From: Algoriphagus sp. PAP.12
GTDB taxonomy: Bacteria; Bacteroidota; Bacteroidia; Cytophagales; Cyclobacteriaceae
DNA: 64,000 bases
Direction: 5' to 3'
Assembly: GCF_026652115.1 (NCBI RefSeq)
Contig: NZ_JAPPSQ010000014.1
Location: forward strand, 62,001 to 126,000
In this document: positions 55,382-64,000 of the stretch, piece after piece
Layout: each line of letters begins with the position of its first letter
How positions within the stretch are numbered: the stretch's first letter is position 1
Position numbers and translations under genes: made by a program
The notes under the pieces: model-generated
Told to the model about the DNA's origin: nothing
Seen by the model: the letters and a program-made list of their open reading frames with translations, nothing else
The model's database searches: none

Positions 55382-56490
55382 ACATGAGAAGGATTTTTGC
55401 CATAGCAAGTTTGTTTTTATTGACGACTTGCATTGACCCTATCAAGTTCGATGTGGAGGGAGAAGCTACTCGACTTGTGGTAGATGGATTTATTTCCAAT
55501 GTTTCATATACCGAGCAGTGTCTCAATCCGGCTCCACCAATGAGGTTTTATGTGGCCTTGAGGTGGACAAGTGACGTGACCAACGTTTTGGACGAAGTTA
55601 TTCCTGATGCAGATGTAAGTTTATTGACCTCTGATGGTGAATCTTTCGAATATTCCTGGAGTGTCGACGAGCAAAGGTATTTGATCGATGATGTAGATTT
55701 TGCTGCCAAAGAAAATGTTGAATATAGGATTCACATAGAATTGGCAAGCGGAGAAGTATATGAGTCTATCAATGATCATTTATATCCTGCTCCAGCAATT
55801 TCGGAAATTGATATAGTGCATAAATCAATCTTAAAAAGTATCGATGTAAATGGTCAAGCCCAAATAGTTGAGCGCAGAGGTGTCCAGATTTCTGTCCCAT
55901 TGGGAGATAATAATACAGGAGAAACATTGAGATATCGCTGGAAGGTGATTCCTACTTGGGTTTTTGAATCTTCTCTATTACCTCTCGGCAATCCGAACAA
56001 AAGGTGCTATGCGACCAATATTTATGATTATCAACAGATTAATGTCTGGGAGGATAATTCTGGGGGATATAATCATGATCTATTCTTTTTGGAAACCGAT
56101 GATAACGAACAGGTGCAACATGAGTACTCGGCATATATTACTCAGTACAGTTTGTCCGAACAAGCCTATCAGTTTTGGGATCAGTTGGCCACTCAACAGC
56201 AAAGTGGAGGGGGGATTTTCGATCCGCCTCCTTTTACTCTGGTGACCAATATTCGAAATGTCAATGATGGAGAAGAAAAGGTATCGGGCTTTTTCTTTGT
56301 AGCGCACGAGTCTTCTTATAGGTGGTTCCTTTACCCGCAAGATTTACCATATACTCTCGTATTTCAAGATATGTGCGAACCGATCCCAGGGGTTCCTTTT
56401 ATACCTCCTGCCGGTTGTTCCAATTGTTTGGATTATAGAGGAGCTTCAGATGTAACTAATCAAAAACCAACATGGTGGCAAGGATTTTAA
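55378..56490 (+). CDS. DUF4249 lipoprotein
   Basis: A 370-residue lipoprotein (lipobox TTC, about residue 18) of the DUF4249 group: CIDPIKFDVEGEATRLVVDGFISN at the start, then Ig-like beta strands with PDADVSLLTSDGESF and a C-terminal region rich in Cys and aromatic residues (CSNCLDYRGAS, KPTWW). DUF4249 genes are commonly found next to TonB receptors with carboxypeptidase-like domains, and a partner or surface-lid role is inferred from that. It overlaps the receptor gene by four bases and the next gene by 19. Confidence 0.88.
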   Translation: MNMRRIFAIASLFLLTTCIDPIKFDVEGEATRLVVDGFISNVSYTEQCLNPAPPMRFYVALRWTSDVTNVLDEVIPDADVSLLTSDGESFEYSWSVDEQRYLIDDVDFAAKENVEYRIHIELASGEVYESINDHLYPAPAISEIDIVHKSILKSIDVNGQAQIVERRGVQISVPLGDNNTGETLRYRWKVIPTWVFESSLLPLGNPNKRCYATNIYDYQQINVWEDNSGGYNHDLFFLETDDNEQVQHEYSAYITQYSLSEQAYQFWDQLATQQQSGGGIFDPPPFTLVTNIRNVNDGEEKVSGFFFVAHESSYRWFLYPQDLPYTLVFQDMCEPIPGVPFIPPAGCSNCLDYRGASDVTNQKPTWWQGF

Positions 56491-58058
56491 AATTTCGACT
56501 GTTATTTATTTGCTTGTTTTTAAATCCAAATGTCGGCTTTTCTCAAGCAAACTCTAGGCAAGTAAAGTTGGTTGTTTCTTCTTCTGTGTTTGTAAGTGGA
56601 GACTTGGTTAATCTTCAGGTTCTCACTTTGAATGAAAGAGGAGAATTAGTGGAAAATGGTGCTTTGGTAAACCTTTATTTGGTTTCAAGTGAAGGGAAAA
56701 CTGAGGCGATAGAAAGGTTTAATACTGCTGAGTATGATCAAGGGATGGCGTTTTTTCTTCCAAGTGATTTGGCAACAGGAAATTATAAACTAGTAGCTCA
56801 TATTCCAGGAAGTGAATTTCAAACAGAGGCATTAGTCCATGTCTATAGTCCTAAGATTTTCACATCAGCAATAGTGCCTAAAAATGCCGATAATATGTTG
56901 GCATTGGTTCAGGCCAAATATCCAGAATCACCTCTAAAAGTGGAGGTTGGATCCAATCAATCTACTCCGATTGTGACTGTAAATCCTTCAGAAAACTCTG
57001 GTTTGTTGGCTTTCAAAATATTTGACCCAAGCCTGGAAGGATTTCCTGTATCAGGAGTTGTGAAGAGCTCAACTTTGGGAGACTCCAATCCATTTGAAAT
57101 ACAGTTTACTCCGATTTCTGGAGTTCCCAATTCCAGATATTCGGTATACTTCGTGGATCAGGGTATGACTGAGGAGTATTTTTTAGAAGATCAAGCTGAA
57201 ATGGAGAGAAAGCTTGTTACCCACCGAGGAGATAGTAAAATATGGGTTTACCAATTTGGTCCGATGGGAAATAGATTAGGTGAAATCCAAGTGAATCAGA
57301 GTGAATGGGAAAGTGTTCAATTTCAGAAATTTGACAATACTGTACCTTTTTCTGAAGATGTAAGGTCAATTCTAAATCATAAAAGGTCGAGGAAATTTAT
57401 TAACCAGGTGTACAGAAGTGACATTGATCAAGTTGAAAATTCTTTTTCTGGTTCATTGGAAACTGCAGATGCGGTTTATCAGGGAAATGATTATGAAGGA
57501 GTTGCCACATTAAGGGAAGCCCTTTCTGGAATCGTGAATAAAGTGTCTGTCAGTAGAAGCCAAAAAGAATATTCCATCAGAATGACTCCAGCCAGTGCTG
57601 GATTCAAATATGAAGAAAGTCCTTTGATTTTATTGAACGGTGTTCCATTTTATCATATTGGGGACTTGGTTGAAATCCCATTTCATCAGATAGAATCTAT
57701 TTCTGTATATAACTCCATTAGAAGTCAGAAGCAGTTTGGGACTCTAGGAAGATTTGGTGTCCTTTCTGTCCAGTTGAAAGAAGAATACACAAACCCTGTT
57801 CAGGACCTATATGATGGGTTTCCTGAATTCCATGGGATAAATCCATTGGTAAAAAGTTTTGAAAAAGCAGAAAATGATGCCCCTGATTTGAGACCTGTTC
57901 TATTATGGAATTCCGGTGTTCTCCTTCAGCCAAATCAATCTATTCAGAGAGCTTGGAATTATTCTGATGTGAAAGATTCTTATGTGATCTGGGGAGATTT
58001 AATAAATGAAAAAGGCCAAACCGTTCAATGGGTTCAGCCTTTGACAAATTCTAATTAA
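56472..58058 (+). CDS. MG2-domain protein with barrel-less TonB-plug-like domain
   Basis: A 528-residue exported protein (signal peptide ending GFSQ, about residue 25). Residues about 30-130 form an MG2-like macroglobulin domain (VSSSVFVSGDLVNLQVLTLNERGELVENGA, SDLATGNYKLVAHI). Residues about 330-435 resemble a TonB-receptor plug (TLREALSGIVNKVSVSR, PLILLNGVPFYHIGDL, IPFHQIESISVYNS, FGTLGRFGVLSV), but no barrel follows. A C-terminal domain with DLRPVLLWNSGVL recalls the PDxRxTLYWNP motif of larger MG2/plug proteins. It overlaps the DUF4249 gene by 19 bases, giving a three-gene receptor operon. Role unknown. Confidence 0.82.
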   Translation: MVARILKFRLLFICLFLNPNVGFSQANSRQVKLVVSSSVFVSGDLVNLQVLTLNERGELVENGALVNLYLVSSEGKTEAIERFNTAEYDQGMAFFLPSDLATGNYKLVAHIPGSEFQTEALVHVYSPKIFTSAIVPKNADNMLALVQAKYPESPLKVEVGSNQSTPIVTVNPSENSGLLAFKIFDPSLEGFPVSGVVKSSTLGDSNPFEIQFTPISGVPNSRYSVYFVDQGMTEEYFLEDQAEMERKLVTHRGDSKIWVYQFGPMGNRLGEIQVNQSEWESVQFQKFDNTVPFSEDVRSILNHKRSRKFINQVYRSDIDQVENSFSGSLETADAVYQGNDYEGVATLREALSGIVNKVSVSRSQKEYSIRMTPASAGFKYEESPLILLNGVPFYHIGDLVEIPFHQIESISVYNSIRSQKQFGTLGRFGVLSVQLKEEYTNPVQDLYDGFPEFHGINPLVKSFEKAENDAPDLRPVLLWNSGVLLQPNQSIQRAWNYSDVKDSYVIWGDLINEKGQTVQWVQPLTNSN

Positions 58059-58066
58059 TTCACGTT

Positions 58067-59515
58067 TTACCGAATATTATAGCTTTGCATGAAGGGTTGT
58101 CCGTTGGAGGCAACTCCTTCAAGCAGAAGCTTTCCACTGAACTCTTCCAGATATTTTCCAACTGATTTAGGGTCCCGAGCCGGTTCTCGGTTAATTTGAG
58201 TGATGATAAAACCGTCTCTTAATCCTAAGTCACGTAAATAGCCTCTGGTCAAACCAGTGATTTTTATTCCGTTTGAGATTCCTAATCGATCTTTTTCAAT
58301 CGTATTTACGGCTTCCAATTGTGCTCCTAAAAGCTTTGAGCTGTAAAACTCTCTTTTGAGAACTCCAGTGCCACCCTCCAAATTCTGAAGTAGGAGATTG
58401 CTAGATTGTCTCTGACCATTTCTTGTATAAGTTATGGGAAGATTTTCTCCAGGATAATAATAGGAAAGTGCTTCTTCAAAGCTTCCCATTCCGGTAATAG
58501 GCTGGTTCCCCAATTGAGTAATCACATCGTTCCTTTGAAGCCCAGCTTTATCTGCTGCTCCACCTTTGACCACATGTGTCACGATGACACCATCCAGTGT
58601 TTGGATATTCATTTCCTCCGCTAATTCTGGGGTGATTTCCACCGCATCAATTCCCGGAATGGCTTTTTGAACCTCTCCGTATTGGATCATATCATTGGCT
58701 ACTTTCATAGCTATGTCCACAGGTACAGCGAATCCATAGCCGGTGTAAGATCCAGTTCTTGATAATATAGCGGTATTGATACCTACTAATTCTCCTTGGA
58801 CATTGACCAATGCTCCACCCGAGTTTCCTGGGTTAATAGGAGCGTCAGTTTGGATAAAACTTTCCAACGGAAAATCACCACCTAGAATATTGATCTGTCT
58901 TTCTTTGGCAGAAACTATTCCTGCAGTAACTGTTGAAGTCAAGTTGAATGGATTTCCAACTGCAATGACCCATTCTCCGATTTTCAGATTTTTAGAAGAA
59001 CCTTTTTTGATGGCAGGAAGATTTTCGCCTTCGATTTTCAAAACAGCGATGTCCGTATTTTTGTCAGTACCGATTAATCTCGCCTGATATGTTCTTTTTT
59101 TATGTACAACCTCTATGGTTTCCGCTCTATCAATCACGTGATTGTTTGTGACGATATACCCATCTTGGGAGATGATTACTCCTGAGCCAGTGCTGACTTG
59201 TTGAGTAGGACCAGAACCGAAGAAATAATCAAACATACTATACCTCCTAGGATCACTTCCTGAGAAGTTTTTGATAAAAACGACTGATTCAGTACTGTTT
59301 TCGGAAGCTTCCACAAAGGAGATCGGAGGGTTCGTAGAATAGGAATTGCTTGGAGGGGAATCCCAATTTGAGGTGAATTGTCCAAATTGAGTTTCTTCTT
59401 GATTTGATGGGATTATGGGGGTTGCTGGATTTGAATTGTCAATCGAAGTCCAGAGAGCAGCTCCGGCTAATCCAGCTATAAATGAAATTCCAGTTGTTTT
59501 TAGAAAATTTTTCAT
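58067..59515 (-). CDS. HtrA/Deg-family periplasmic serine protease
   Basis: A 482-residue Deg protease of the envelope stress response. An N-terminal membrane anchor or uncleaved signal (ISFIAGLAGAALWTSI) precedes a chymotrypsin-like domain with the catalytic triad visible in NNHVID (His), NTDIAVLK (Asp) and GNSGGAL (Ser). Two PDZ domains follow; the first contains GVIVTHVVKGGAADKAGLQRND. All catalytic residues are intact. Its 3' end converges with the MG2/plug gene with an eight-base gap. Confidence 0.95.
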   Translation of the reverse strand: MKNFLKTTGISFIAGLAGAALWTSIDNSNPATPIIPSNQEETQFGQFTSNWDSPPSNSYSTNPPISFVEASENSTESVVFIKNFSGSDPRRYSMFDYFFGSGPTQQVSTGSGVIISQDGYIVTNNHVIDRAETIEVVHKKRTYQARLIGTDKNTDIAVLKIEGENLPAIKKGSSKNLKIGEWVIAVGNPFNLTSTVTAGIVSAKERQINILGGDFPLESFIQTDAPINPGNSGGALVNVQGELVGINTAILSRTGSYTGYGFAVPVDIAMKVANDMIQYGEVQKAIPGIDAVEITPELAEEMNIQTLDGVIVTHVVKGGAADKAGLQRNDVITQLGNQPITGMGSFEEALSYYYPGENLPITYTRNGQRQSSNLLLQNLEGGTGVLKREFYSSKLLGAQLEAVNTIEKDRLGISNGIKITGLTRGYLRDLGLRDGFIITQINREPARDPKSVGKYLEEFSGKLLLEGVASNGQPFMQSYNIR

Positions 59516-59652
59516 AGGTAAGCTTTTTCAAATTCACGTACTTTTTATTGATTAGATGCTGAAATTCACATCTTTTAAGAAGCAAAGCACTCAAATATTT
59601 TTCCGAAAGTGAAAAACTGACGATTTGTACAAGGAAAAGTCTCGGCATCTTG

Positions 59653-59660
59653 TAATTTTG
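59653..59660 (+). promoter_or_regulatory. Candidate -7 element for dxr-rseP
   Basis: TAATTTTG matches TAnnTTTG, 63 bases before the dxr ATG. No -33 element at the right spacing. Confidence 0.3.
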
Positions 59661-59723
59661 TCAGCCTATGAATCTAACCTTCATTTAAATTAGAAGGTTT
59701 TATTTCCTCAAAAATACAATTGA

Positions 59724-60890
59724 ATGACAGAAGCGAAGCGCGTAGCCATCTTGGGTAGCACCGGAAGTATTGGTACTCAAACCCTGGAGGTGATTCGTCA
59801 GCATCCACAGGACTTTGAAGTAGAAGTTCTCACAGCACAAAACAACTGTGACTTGTTGATTGCTCAGGCATTGGAGTTTAACCCAAATGCTGTAGTGATT
59901 GGTAATGATGCCAATTATTCCAAAGTTAGGGAAGCCTTAATTCCTCACGATATCAAAGTCTTTACTGGACAAAAAGCATTGGCTCAGGTCGTGGAAATGG
60001 AAGGGATAGATGTTGTTTTGACAGCACTGGTTGGATACTCTGGATTGATACCAACGGTCAATGCAATCAAAGCAGGAAAACAAATAGCTCTGGCCAACAA
60101 GGAAACTATGGTAGTTGCTGGAGAAATTATCACTCAGCTAGCCAAAGAGTATGGTGTGAATATTTATCCGGTAGACTCTGAGCATTCAGCTATATTTCAG
60201 TGTTTGGTTGGGGAATTTCATAATCCAATTGAGAAAATCATTCTGACCGCTTCCGGAGGTCCATTTAGAGGAAAGGATAGAGGATTTTTGGAAACTGTCA
60301 CCAAAGCTCAGGCTTTGAAGCATCCCAATTGGGAAATGGGAGCAAAGATTACAATCGATTCTGCCTCTTTGATGAACAAAGGGCTTGAAGTAATTGAAGC
60401 GAAGTGGCTTTTTGGTTTGAAAACCGAGCAAATAGATGTGGTGGTTCATCCGCAAAGTATCATCCATTCTTTGGTACAATTTGAAGATGGCTCGCTGAAA
60501 GCACAACTTGGTTTGCCGGATATGCGTATCCCCATTCAGTTTGCTTTGAGTTACCCGCATCGTTTGAAGAGCGATTTTGAGCGATTTGACTTCATTAACT
60601 ATCCTAACCTGACATTTGAGCAGCCTGATTTGAAAACTTTCAGGAACTTACAGCTGGCATTTGATGCTTTAGCAAAAGGAGGAAATGCTCCTTGTGTGCT
60701 AAATGCCGCCAATGAAATAGCTGTGGATGCTTTCTTAAAAGAAGAAGTTGGGTTTTTGGAAATGTCTGATTTGATTGGGGAAACTTTGGAGCAAGCCTCT
60801 TTTATTTCACATCCTTCTTTGGAAGATTATGTGCAATCAGACAGTCAGGCAAGAGAAATTACAGAGAAACTAATAAAGCGTAAAGTATAA
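59724..60890 (+). CDS. dxr: 1-deoxy-D-xylulose-5-phosphate reductoisomerase
   Basis: Dxr converts DXP to MEP, the committed step of the MEP isoprenoid pathway, with NADPH. The 388-residue protein has the cofactor motif GSTGSIGTQT (about residue 10), ALANKETMV, the metal-binding segment PVDSEHSAIFQ, LTASGGPFRG and NWEMGAKITIDSASLMNKGLE with HHP-type VVHPQSIIHS. Length is normal. Its stop codon overlaps the rseP ATG (TAATG), a pairing also seen in other bacteria. Confidence 0.98.
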   Translation: MTEAKRVAILGSTGSIGTQTLEVIRQHPQDFEVEVLTAQNNCDLLIAQALEFNPNAVVIGNDANYSKVREALIPHDIKVFTGQKALAQVVEMEGIDVVLTALVGYSGLIPTVNAIKAGKQIALANKETMVVAGEIITQLAKEYGVNIYPVDSEHSAIFQCLVGEFHNPIEKIILTASGGPFRGKDRGFLETVTKAQALKHPNWEMGAKITIDSASLMNKGLEVIEAKWLFGLKTEQIDVVVHPQSIIHSLVQFEDGSLKAQLGLPDMRIPIQFALSYPHRLKSDFERFDFINYPNLTFEQPDLKTFRNLQLAFDALAKGGNAPCVLNAANEIAVDAFLKEEVGFLEMSDLIGETLEQASFISHPSLEDYVQSDSQAREITEKLIKRKV

Positions 60891-62209
60891 TGGATACATT
60901 AATTATGGTGGGCCAATTGCTCCTGGGATTATCAATCCTTGTGGGGCTTCATGAGCTGGGCCACTTATTGACTGCCAAGATGTTTGGCATGAGAGTAGAA
61001 AAATTTTCTATCGGTTTCCCTCCTAAAATCGCCGGATTCCAGTGGGGTGAAACCGAATATTCAATAGGAGCTATTCCACTGGGAGGATTTGTGAAAATCT
61101 CTGGAATGGTCGATGAATCGATGGATACTGAGCAGATGGCAGCTGAGCCTCAGCCTTGGGAATTCCGCTCCAAGCCAGCTTGGCAAAGATTGATAGTGAT
61201 GTTGGGTGGGATCATCGTTAATGTGATTACGGGAATCGTGATTTTTTTCTTCATGGTTTATAACAATGGAGAGACCTATTATTCAAGAGATCAGATCATC
61301 CAAAATGGGATTGAAGCATTTGAATATGGAGAGTCAATTGGCTTGAAAACCGGTGATAAAATCATTGATATCAACGGAGAGCCATATCAAAGTTTAGGAG
61401 ACCTGACCAGTGGAAAGGTTTTGTTGAGTGAAAATGGTTATTATACCGTTGATCGAGATGGTGAAATCCTGAAAATCGAAATTCCAAAAGGGTTTATTAA
61501 TTCCTTCAGTTCTGATGAAGCATTTGCGAAATTCGTGATGCTTAGATTTCCTTTTGATGTGGGCGTCGTAGATGAGGGAAGTGAAGCAGAAAAGGCAGGA
61601 GTAAAGGTTGGTGACAAGATTTTGGCAGTTAATGGTCAAAAAGTAGAATACTTTGATGAGATGAAGTCTGCTTTGAAAGGCTATGAAAACAAAAAAGCAG
61701 AGATCGTGATTCAAAGTCAGAATGAAGTTGATACACTTTCTATTCCTGTTTCAGATGATAGTAGAATAGGTATTGCAGCCAATCTTCTTGTAGAGCCGGT
61801 GAGAAGAAGCTTTGGTGTAGGAGAATCTTTGAAAAAAGGAACGGAAAAAGCTTTTGGTGTAGTGATTTTGAATGCCAGAGCGATGGGTAAAATGTTTACC
61901 GGTGAAGTTTCTGCGAGAAATGTTAGTGGCCCGATTGGAATGGCCAAGATCTATGGAGATACTTGGGATTGGACAAAATTTTGGAGTATCACTGGTTTGA
62001 TTTCCATGATTCTTGCGTTCATGAATTTGCTTCCAATTCCAGCTTTGGATGGTGGTCATGTCATGTTCCTATTGTATGAAATGATTTCTGGTAGAGCTCC
62101 TTCTGACAAGTTCTTGGAAAATGCTCAAAAGGTAGGTATGGCTATCCTTTTGGTTTTGATGGTATTTGTTATCGGAAATGATATCTTGAAAATCTTCACA
62201 GGTGGTTGA
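60890..62209 (+). CDS. rseP: Site-2 intramembrane metalloprotease RseP
   Basis: A 439-residue inner-membrane zinc protease that cleaves anti-sigma factors and signal-peptide remnants. The zinc motif HELGH uses His21, Glu22 and His25; the third ligand is in the C-terminal LLPIPALDGGH. Between the halves are PDZ domains, with SEAEKAGVKVGDKILAVNG clearly recognisable and a first one more degenerate. About four helices are seen. It is coupled to dxr and ends in a terminator. Confidence 0.96.
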   Translation: MDTLIMVGQLLLGLSILVGLHELGHLLTAKMFGMRVEKFSIGFPPKIAGFQWGETEYSIGAIPLGGFVKISGMVDESMDTEQMAAEPQPWEFRSKPAWQRLIVMLGGIIVNVITGIVIFFFMVYNNGETYYSRDQIIQNGIEAFEYGESIGLKTGDKIIDINGEPYQSLGDLTSGKVLLSENGYYTVDRDGEILKIEIPKGFINSFSSDEAFAKFVMLRFPFDVGVVDEGSEAEKAGVKVGDKILAVNGQKVEYFDEMKSALKGYENKKAEIVIQSQNEVDTLSIPVSDDSRIGIAANLLVEPVRRSFGVGESLKKGTEKAFGVVILNARAMGKMFTGEVSARNVSGPIGMAKIYGDTWDWTKFWSITGLISMILAFMNLLPIPALDGGHVMFLLYEMISGRAPSDKFLENAQKVGMAILLVLMVFVIGNDILKIFTGG

Positions 62210-62230
62210 TCAGTAATTGAAAATATTTCT

Positions 62231-62260
62231 AAAGGCCAGGTTTTATAATCTGGCCTTTTT
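62231..62260 (+). terminator. Terminator after dxr-rseP
   Basis: A 9-bp stem AAAGGCCAG / CTGGCCTTT with a 10-base loop followed by T residues. Confidence 0.8.
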
Positions 62261-62362
62261 ATTTACTGCCATTCTGACCCATTATATGATTGGCATGGCC
62301 ATTGAACTTTACCGGGGAACCTTCGTACCTTGGGGGTTCCTTCTTTATTTAAGCCAAAAACC

Positions 62363-62377
62363 GACAGCATGACTGTC
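62363..62377 (+). promoter_or_regulatory. Palindrome just upstream of lon
   Basis: GACAG-N5-CTGTC ends 11 bases before the lon ATG. It could be an operator or a 5' UTR hairpin; no known heat-shock operator is matched with confidence. Confidence 0.3.
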
Positions 62378-62388
62378 ATTATGTCTAT

Positions 62389-64000
62389 ATGAGTCAATTC
62401 GAAAATTCCATGTTTGAAAATCTAATGGTAGGGGAGTTTGCTGGTGAGGGTGATCTGATCCAGTTGATTACGGACGAGGAAGATGATCAGCAGGGAAAAG
62501 ATAATTACGGGGAAGAAATTCCTGTCCTTTCGGTAAGAAACACCGTCTTGTTTCCAGGCGTAGTTATTCCAATTACTGTGGGGCGTCAGCGTTCCATCAA
62601 ACTGGTGAAGAAAGCCCAAAAGGGAGATAAAATGATCGGGGTTTGTGCTCAGATCAATCCAAATACTGATGATCCGGGATGGGAGGATATTTACCAGGTA
62701 GGAACCTTGGCAAAAATCATTAAAATGATTGTTTTGCCTGATGGAAATACTACAATCATCATCCAAGGAAAAAAGAGATTCCAGATCAGTGAGCATGTGA
62801 CGGATGATCCTTATTTCATTGCAAAAGTTGATTATCTGGAAGAGAATTTTCCTAAAAGTTCAAAGAAGATCAAGGCATTGGAAGAGTCTCTCAAGGAGGC
62901 GGCAACAAGGATTTTGCATTTGAATCCAGAGATTCCACGTGAAGCTCAGGTGGCGTTGGATAATATTGATAACACTCCTTTTCTTACCCATTTTCTTTCT
63001 TCCAATATCAATGCTCCTGTAGAATCCAAGCAAAGATTATTGGAGATCAATGATGGGGTAGAGAGAGCTACTTTGCTTTTGGAATTTATGATGAAAGATA
63101 TCCAGATGCTGGAGTTGAAATCAGAAATTCAGAAGAAAGTTCATACAGATATTGATCAACAACAAAGAGACTACTTCTTGCGTCAGCAAATGAAAGTTCT
63201 TCAAACCGAATTGGGAGAGGAAGGACCTGAAAAGGAAGTAGAGGATTTGAGACTCAGAGGAGCCAAGAAAAATTGGCCACCAGAAGTAGCGAAGCATTTT
63301 GAAAAAGAACTCGATAAAATTCTTAGAATCAATCCTTCAGCTGCTGAATATCCAATTGCATTGAACTATGCTGAAACCATGGTTGAATTGCCGTGGAATG
63401 AGTTTACTCAGGATAATTTTGATTTAAAGCACGCTAAAAAACTATTGGATTCTGACCACTTTGGATTAGAAAAAGTGAAAGAAAGAATCATTGAATATTT
63501 AGCAGTGTTGAAGCTGAAGAATGACCTAAAAGGACCTATTCTTTGCTTGTATGGCCCTCCTGGAGTTGGGAAAACCTCTCTTGGGAAATCTATTGCGGCT
63601 TCTTTGGGTAGAAAATACATCCGGATGTCTTTGGGTGGACTTCATGATGAAGCAGAGATTAGAGGTCATAGAAAGACCTATGTTGGTGCTATGCCAGGCA
63701 AAGTCATTCAAAACATGAAAAAGGTGAAAATCTCCAATCCTGTATTTGTACTGGATGAGATTGATAAGCTTTCTTCTGATTTCAGAGGTGATCCTAGTTC
63801 TGCATTCTTGGAAGTTCTTGATCCAGAGCAAAACTTCGCCTTTTTGGATAATTACCTCGAGGTAGAATATGACTTGAGCAAGGTTCTTTTCATTGCGACA
63901 GCAAACTCTCTGGATACTATTCAGCCTGCCTTGAGAGACAGAATGGAAATCATTGAGGTAACTGGCTATACTCAGGAAGAGAAGGTGGAGATTGCAAAAC
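62389..64000 (+). CDS. lon: ATP-dependent Lon protease (3' end outside window)
   Basis: Lon degrades misfolded and regulatory proteins. The first 537 residues are visible, starting MSQFENSMFEN. The N-terminal substrate-binding domain begins with PVLSVRNTVLFPGVVIPI, a coiled-coil region includes QQRDYFLRQQMKVLQTELG, and the AAA+ domain has GPPGVGKTS (Walker A), YIRMSLGGLHDEAEIRGHR and FVLDEIDKL (Walker B). The Ser-Lys protease domain lies beyond the right edge. Start 62389 is the first ATG in frame after a terminator and fits the family N-terminus. Confidence 0.96.
   Translation, partial: MSQFENSMFENLMVGEFAGEGDLIQLITDEEDDQQGKDNYGEEIPVLSVRNTVLFPGVVIPITVGRQRSIKLVKKAQKGDKMIGVCAQINPNTDDPGWEDIYQVGTLAKIIKMIVLPDGNTTIIIQGKKRFQISEHVTDDPYFIAKVDYLEENFPKSSKKIKALEESLKEAATRILHLNPEIPREAQVALDNIDNTPFLTHFLSSNINAPVESKQRLLEINDGVERATLLLEFMMKDIQMLELKSEIQKKVHTDIDQQQRDYFLRQQMKVLQTELGEEGPEKEVEDLRLRGAKKNWPPEVAKHFEKELDKILRINPSAAEYPIALNYAETMVELPWNEFTQDNFDLKHAKKLLDSDHFGLEKVKERIIEYLAVLKLKNDLKGPILCLYGPPGVGKTSLGKSIAASLGRKYIRMSLGGLHDEAEIRGHRKTYVGAMPGKVIQNMKKVKISNPVFVLDEIDKLSSDFRGDPSSAFLEVLDPEQNFAFLDNYLEVEYDLSKVLFIATANSLDTIQPALRDRMEIIEVTGYTQEEKVEIAK

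Noticed and set aside
1-64000. Mobile elements, prophage, CRISPR array, tRNA or rRNA genes
   Set aside because: None found: no transposase or integrase motifs, no spaced direct-repeat array, and no cloverleaf seen in the few gaps.

Overview
The window looks like a chromosomal segment from a Bacteroidota bacterium, most likely of the Cytophagales/Cyclobacteriaceae type (Algoriphagus-like). The evidence is SusC/SusD pairs, DUF4249 and MG2/plug proteins, a BtuG-type surface propeller, the long form of IspG, many short-spaced lipoproteins, almost no Shine-Dalgarno sequences, and promoter-like TAnnTTTG elements close to start codons. The window is almost fully coding, moderately AT-rich, and shows no IS element, prophage, CRISPR array, tRNA or rRNA. 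Genus is inference from gene style only.

Layout. 1-5.6 kb: NtrY-like sensor kinase (cut at the left edge) and a 1153-aa outer-membrane protein of unknown role. 5.6-8.6 kb: SDR oxidoreductase, ispG and a small membrane protein. 8.6-12.1 kb: secreted tandem NIPSNAP protein, ABC-F ATPase, sucD. 12.2-16.9 kb: a propeller-type sensor kinase followed by a receiver-kinase hybrid whose H-box is HGFKT. 16.9-19.2 kb: ABC ATPase, His-rich FtsX-like permease and a secreted DUF3299-like protein, a candidate metal-handling unit. 19.3-25.9 kb: class IV aminotransferase, DEAD-box helicase, coiled-coil lipoprotein, a hemJ-SCO-cytochrome c operon, then a membrane protein, meaB and a DUF3298-type lipoprotein. 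26-32.5 kb: vitamin B12 acquisition, with btuB and a BtuG-like lipoprotein behind a cobalamin riboswitch and btuFCD divergently transcribed. 32.5-35.4 kb: MarR regulator, TrxR-like ferredoxin reductase with its 2Fe-2S ferredoxin, two small exported proteins. 35.4-39.9 kb: carboxylesterase, CitMHS transporter, AtuA and a detached small AtuA-related subunit, the best candidate here for an undescribed catabolic pathway. 39.9-45.4 kb: DUF389 protein with a degenerate lipid-kinase-like N-terminus, and methylmalonyl-CoA mutase mutA-mutB. 45.7-47.6 kb: dnaA and an orphan HI0074-like (HEPN) gene. 48-58 kb: SusC/SusD, then a TonB receptor, DUF4249 lipoprotein and barrel-less MG2/plug protein. 58-64 kb: HtrA protease, dxr, rseP and lon (cut at the right edge).

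How it fits together. A recurring theme is vitamin B12: import (btuB/btuG/btuFCD), the B12-dependent mutase (mutAB) and its G-protein chaperone (meaB) all lie within 21 kb, though in separate operons. A second theme is envelope biology: three large outer-membrane proteins or receptors besides BtuB, numerous lipoproteins, HtrA and RseP. Housekeeping genes (ispG, dxr, sucD, dnaA, lon, hemJ) anchor the segment in the core genome.
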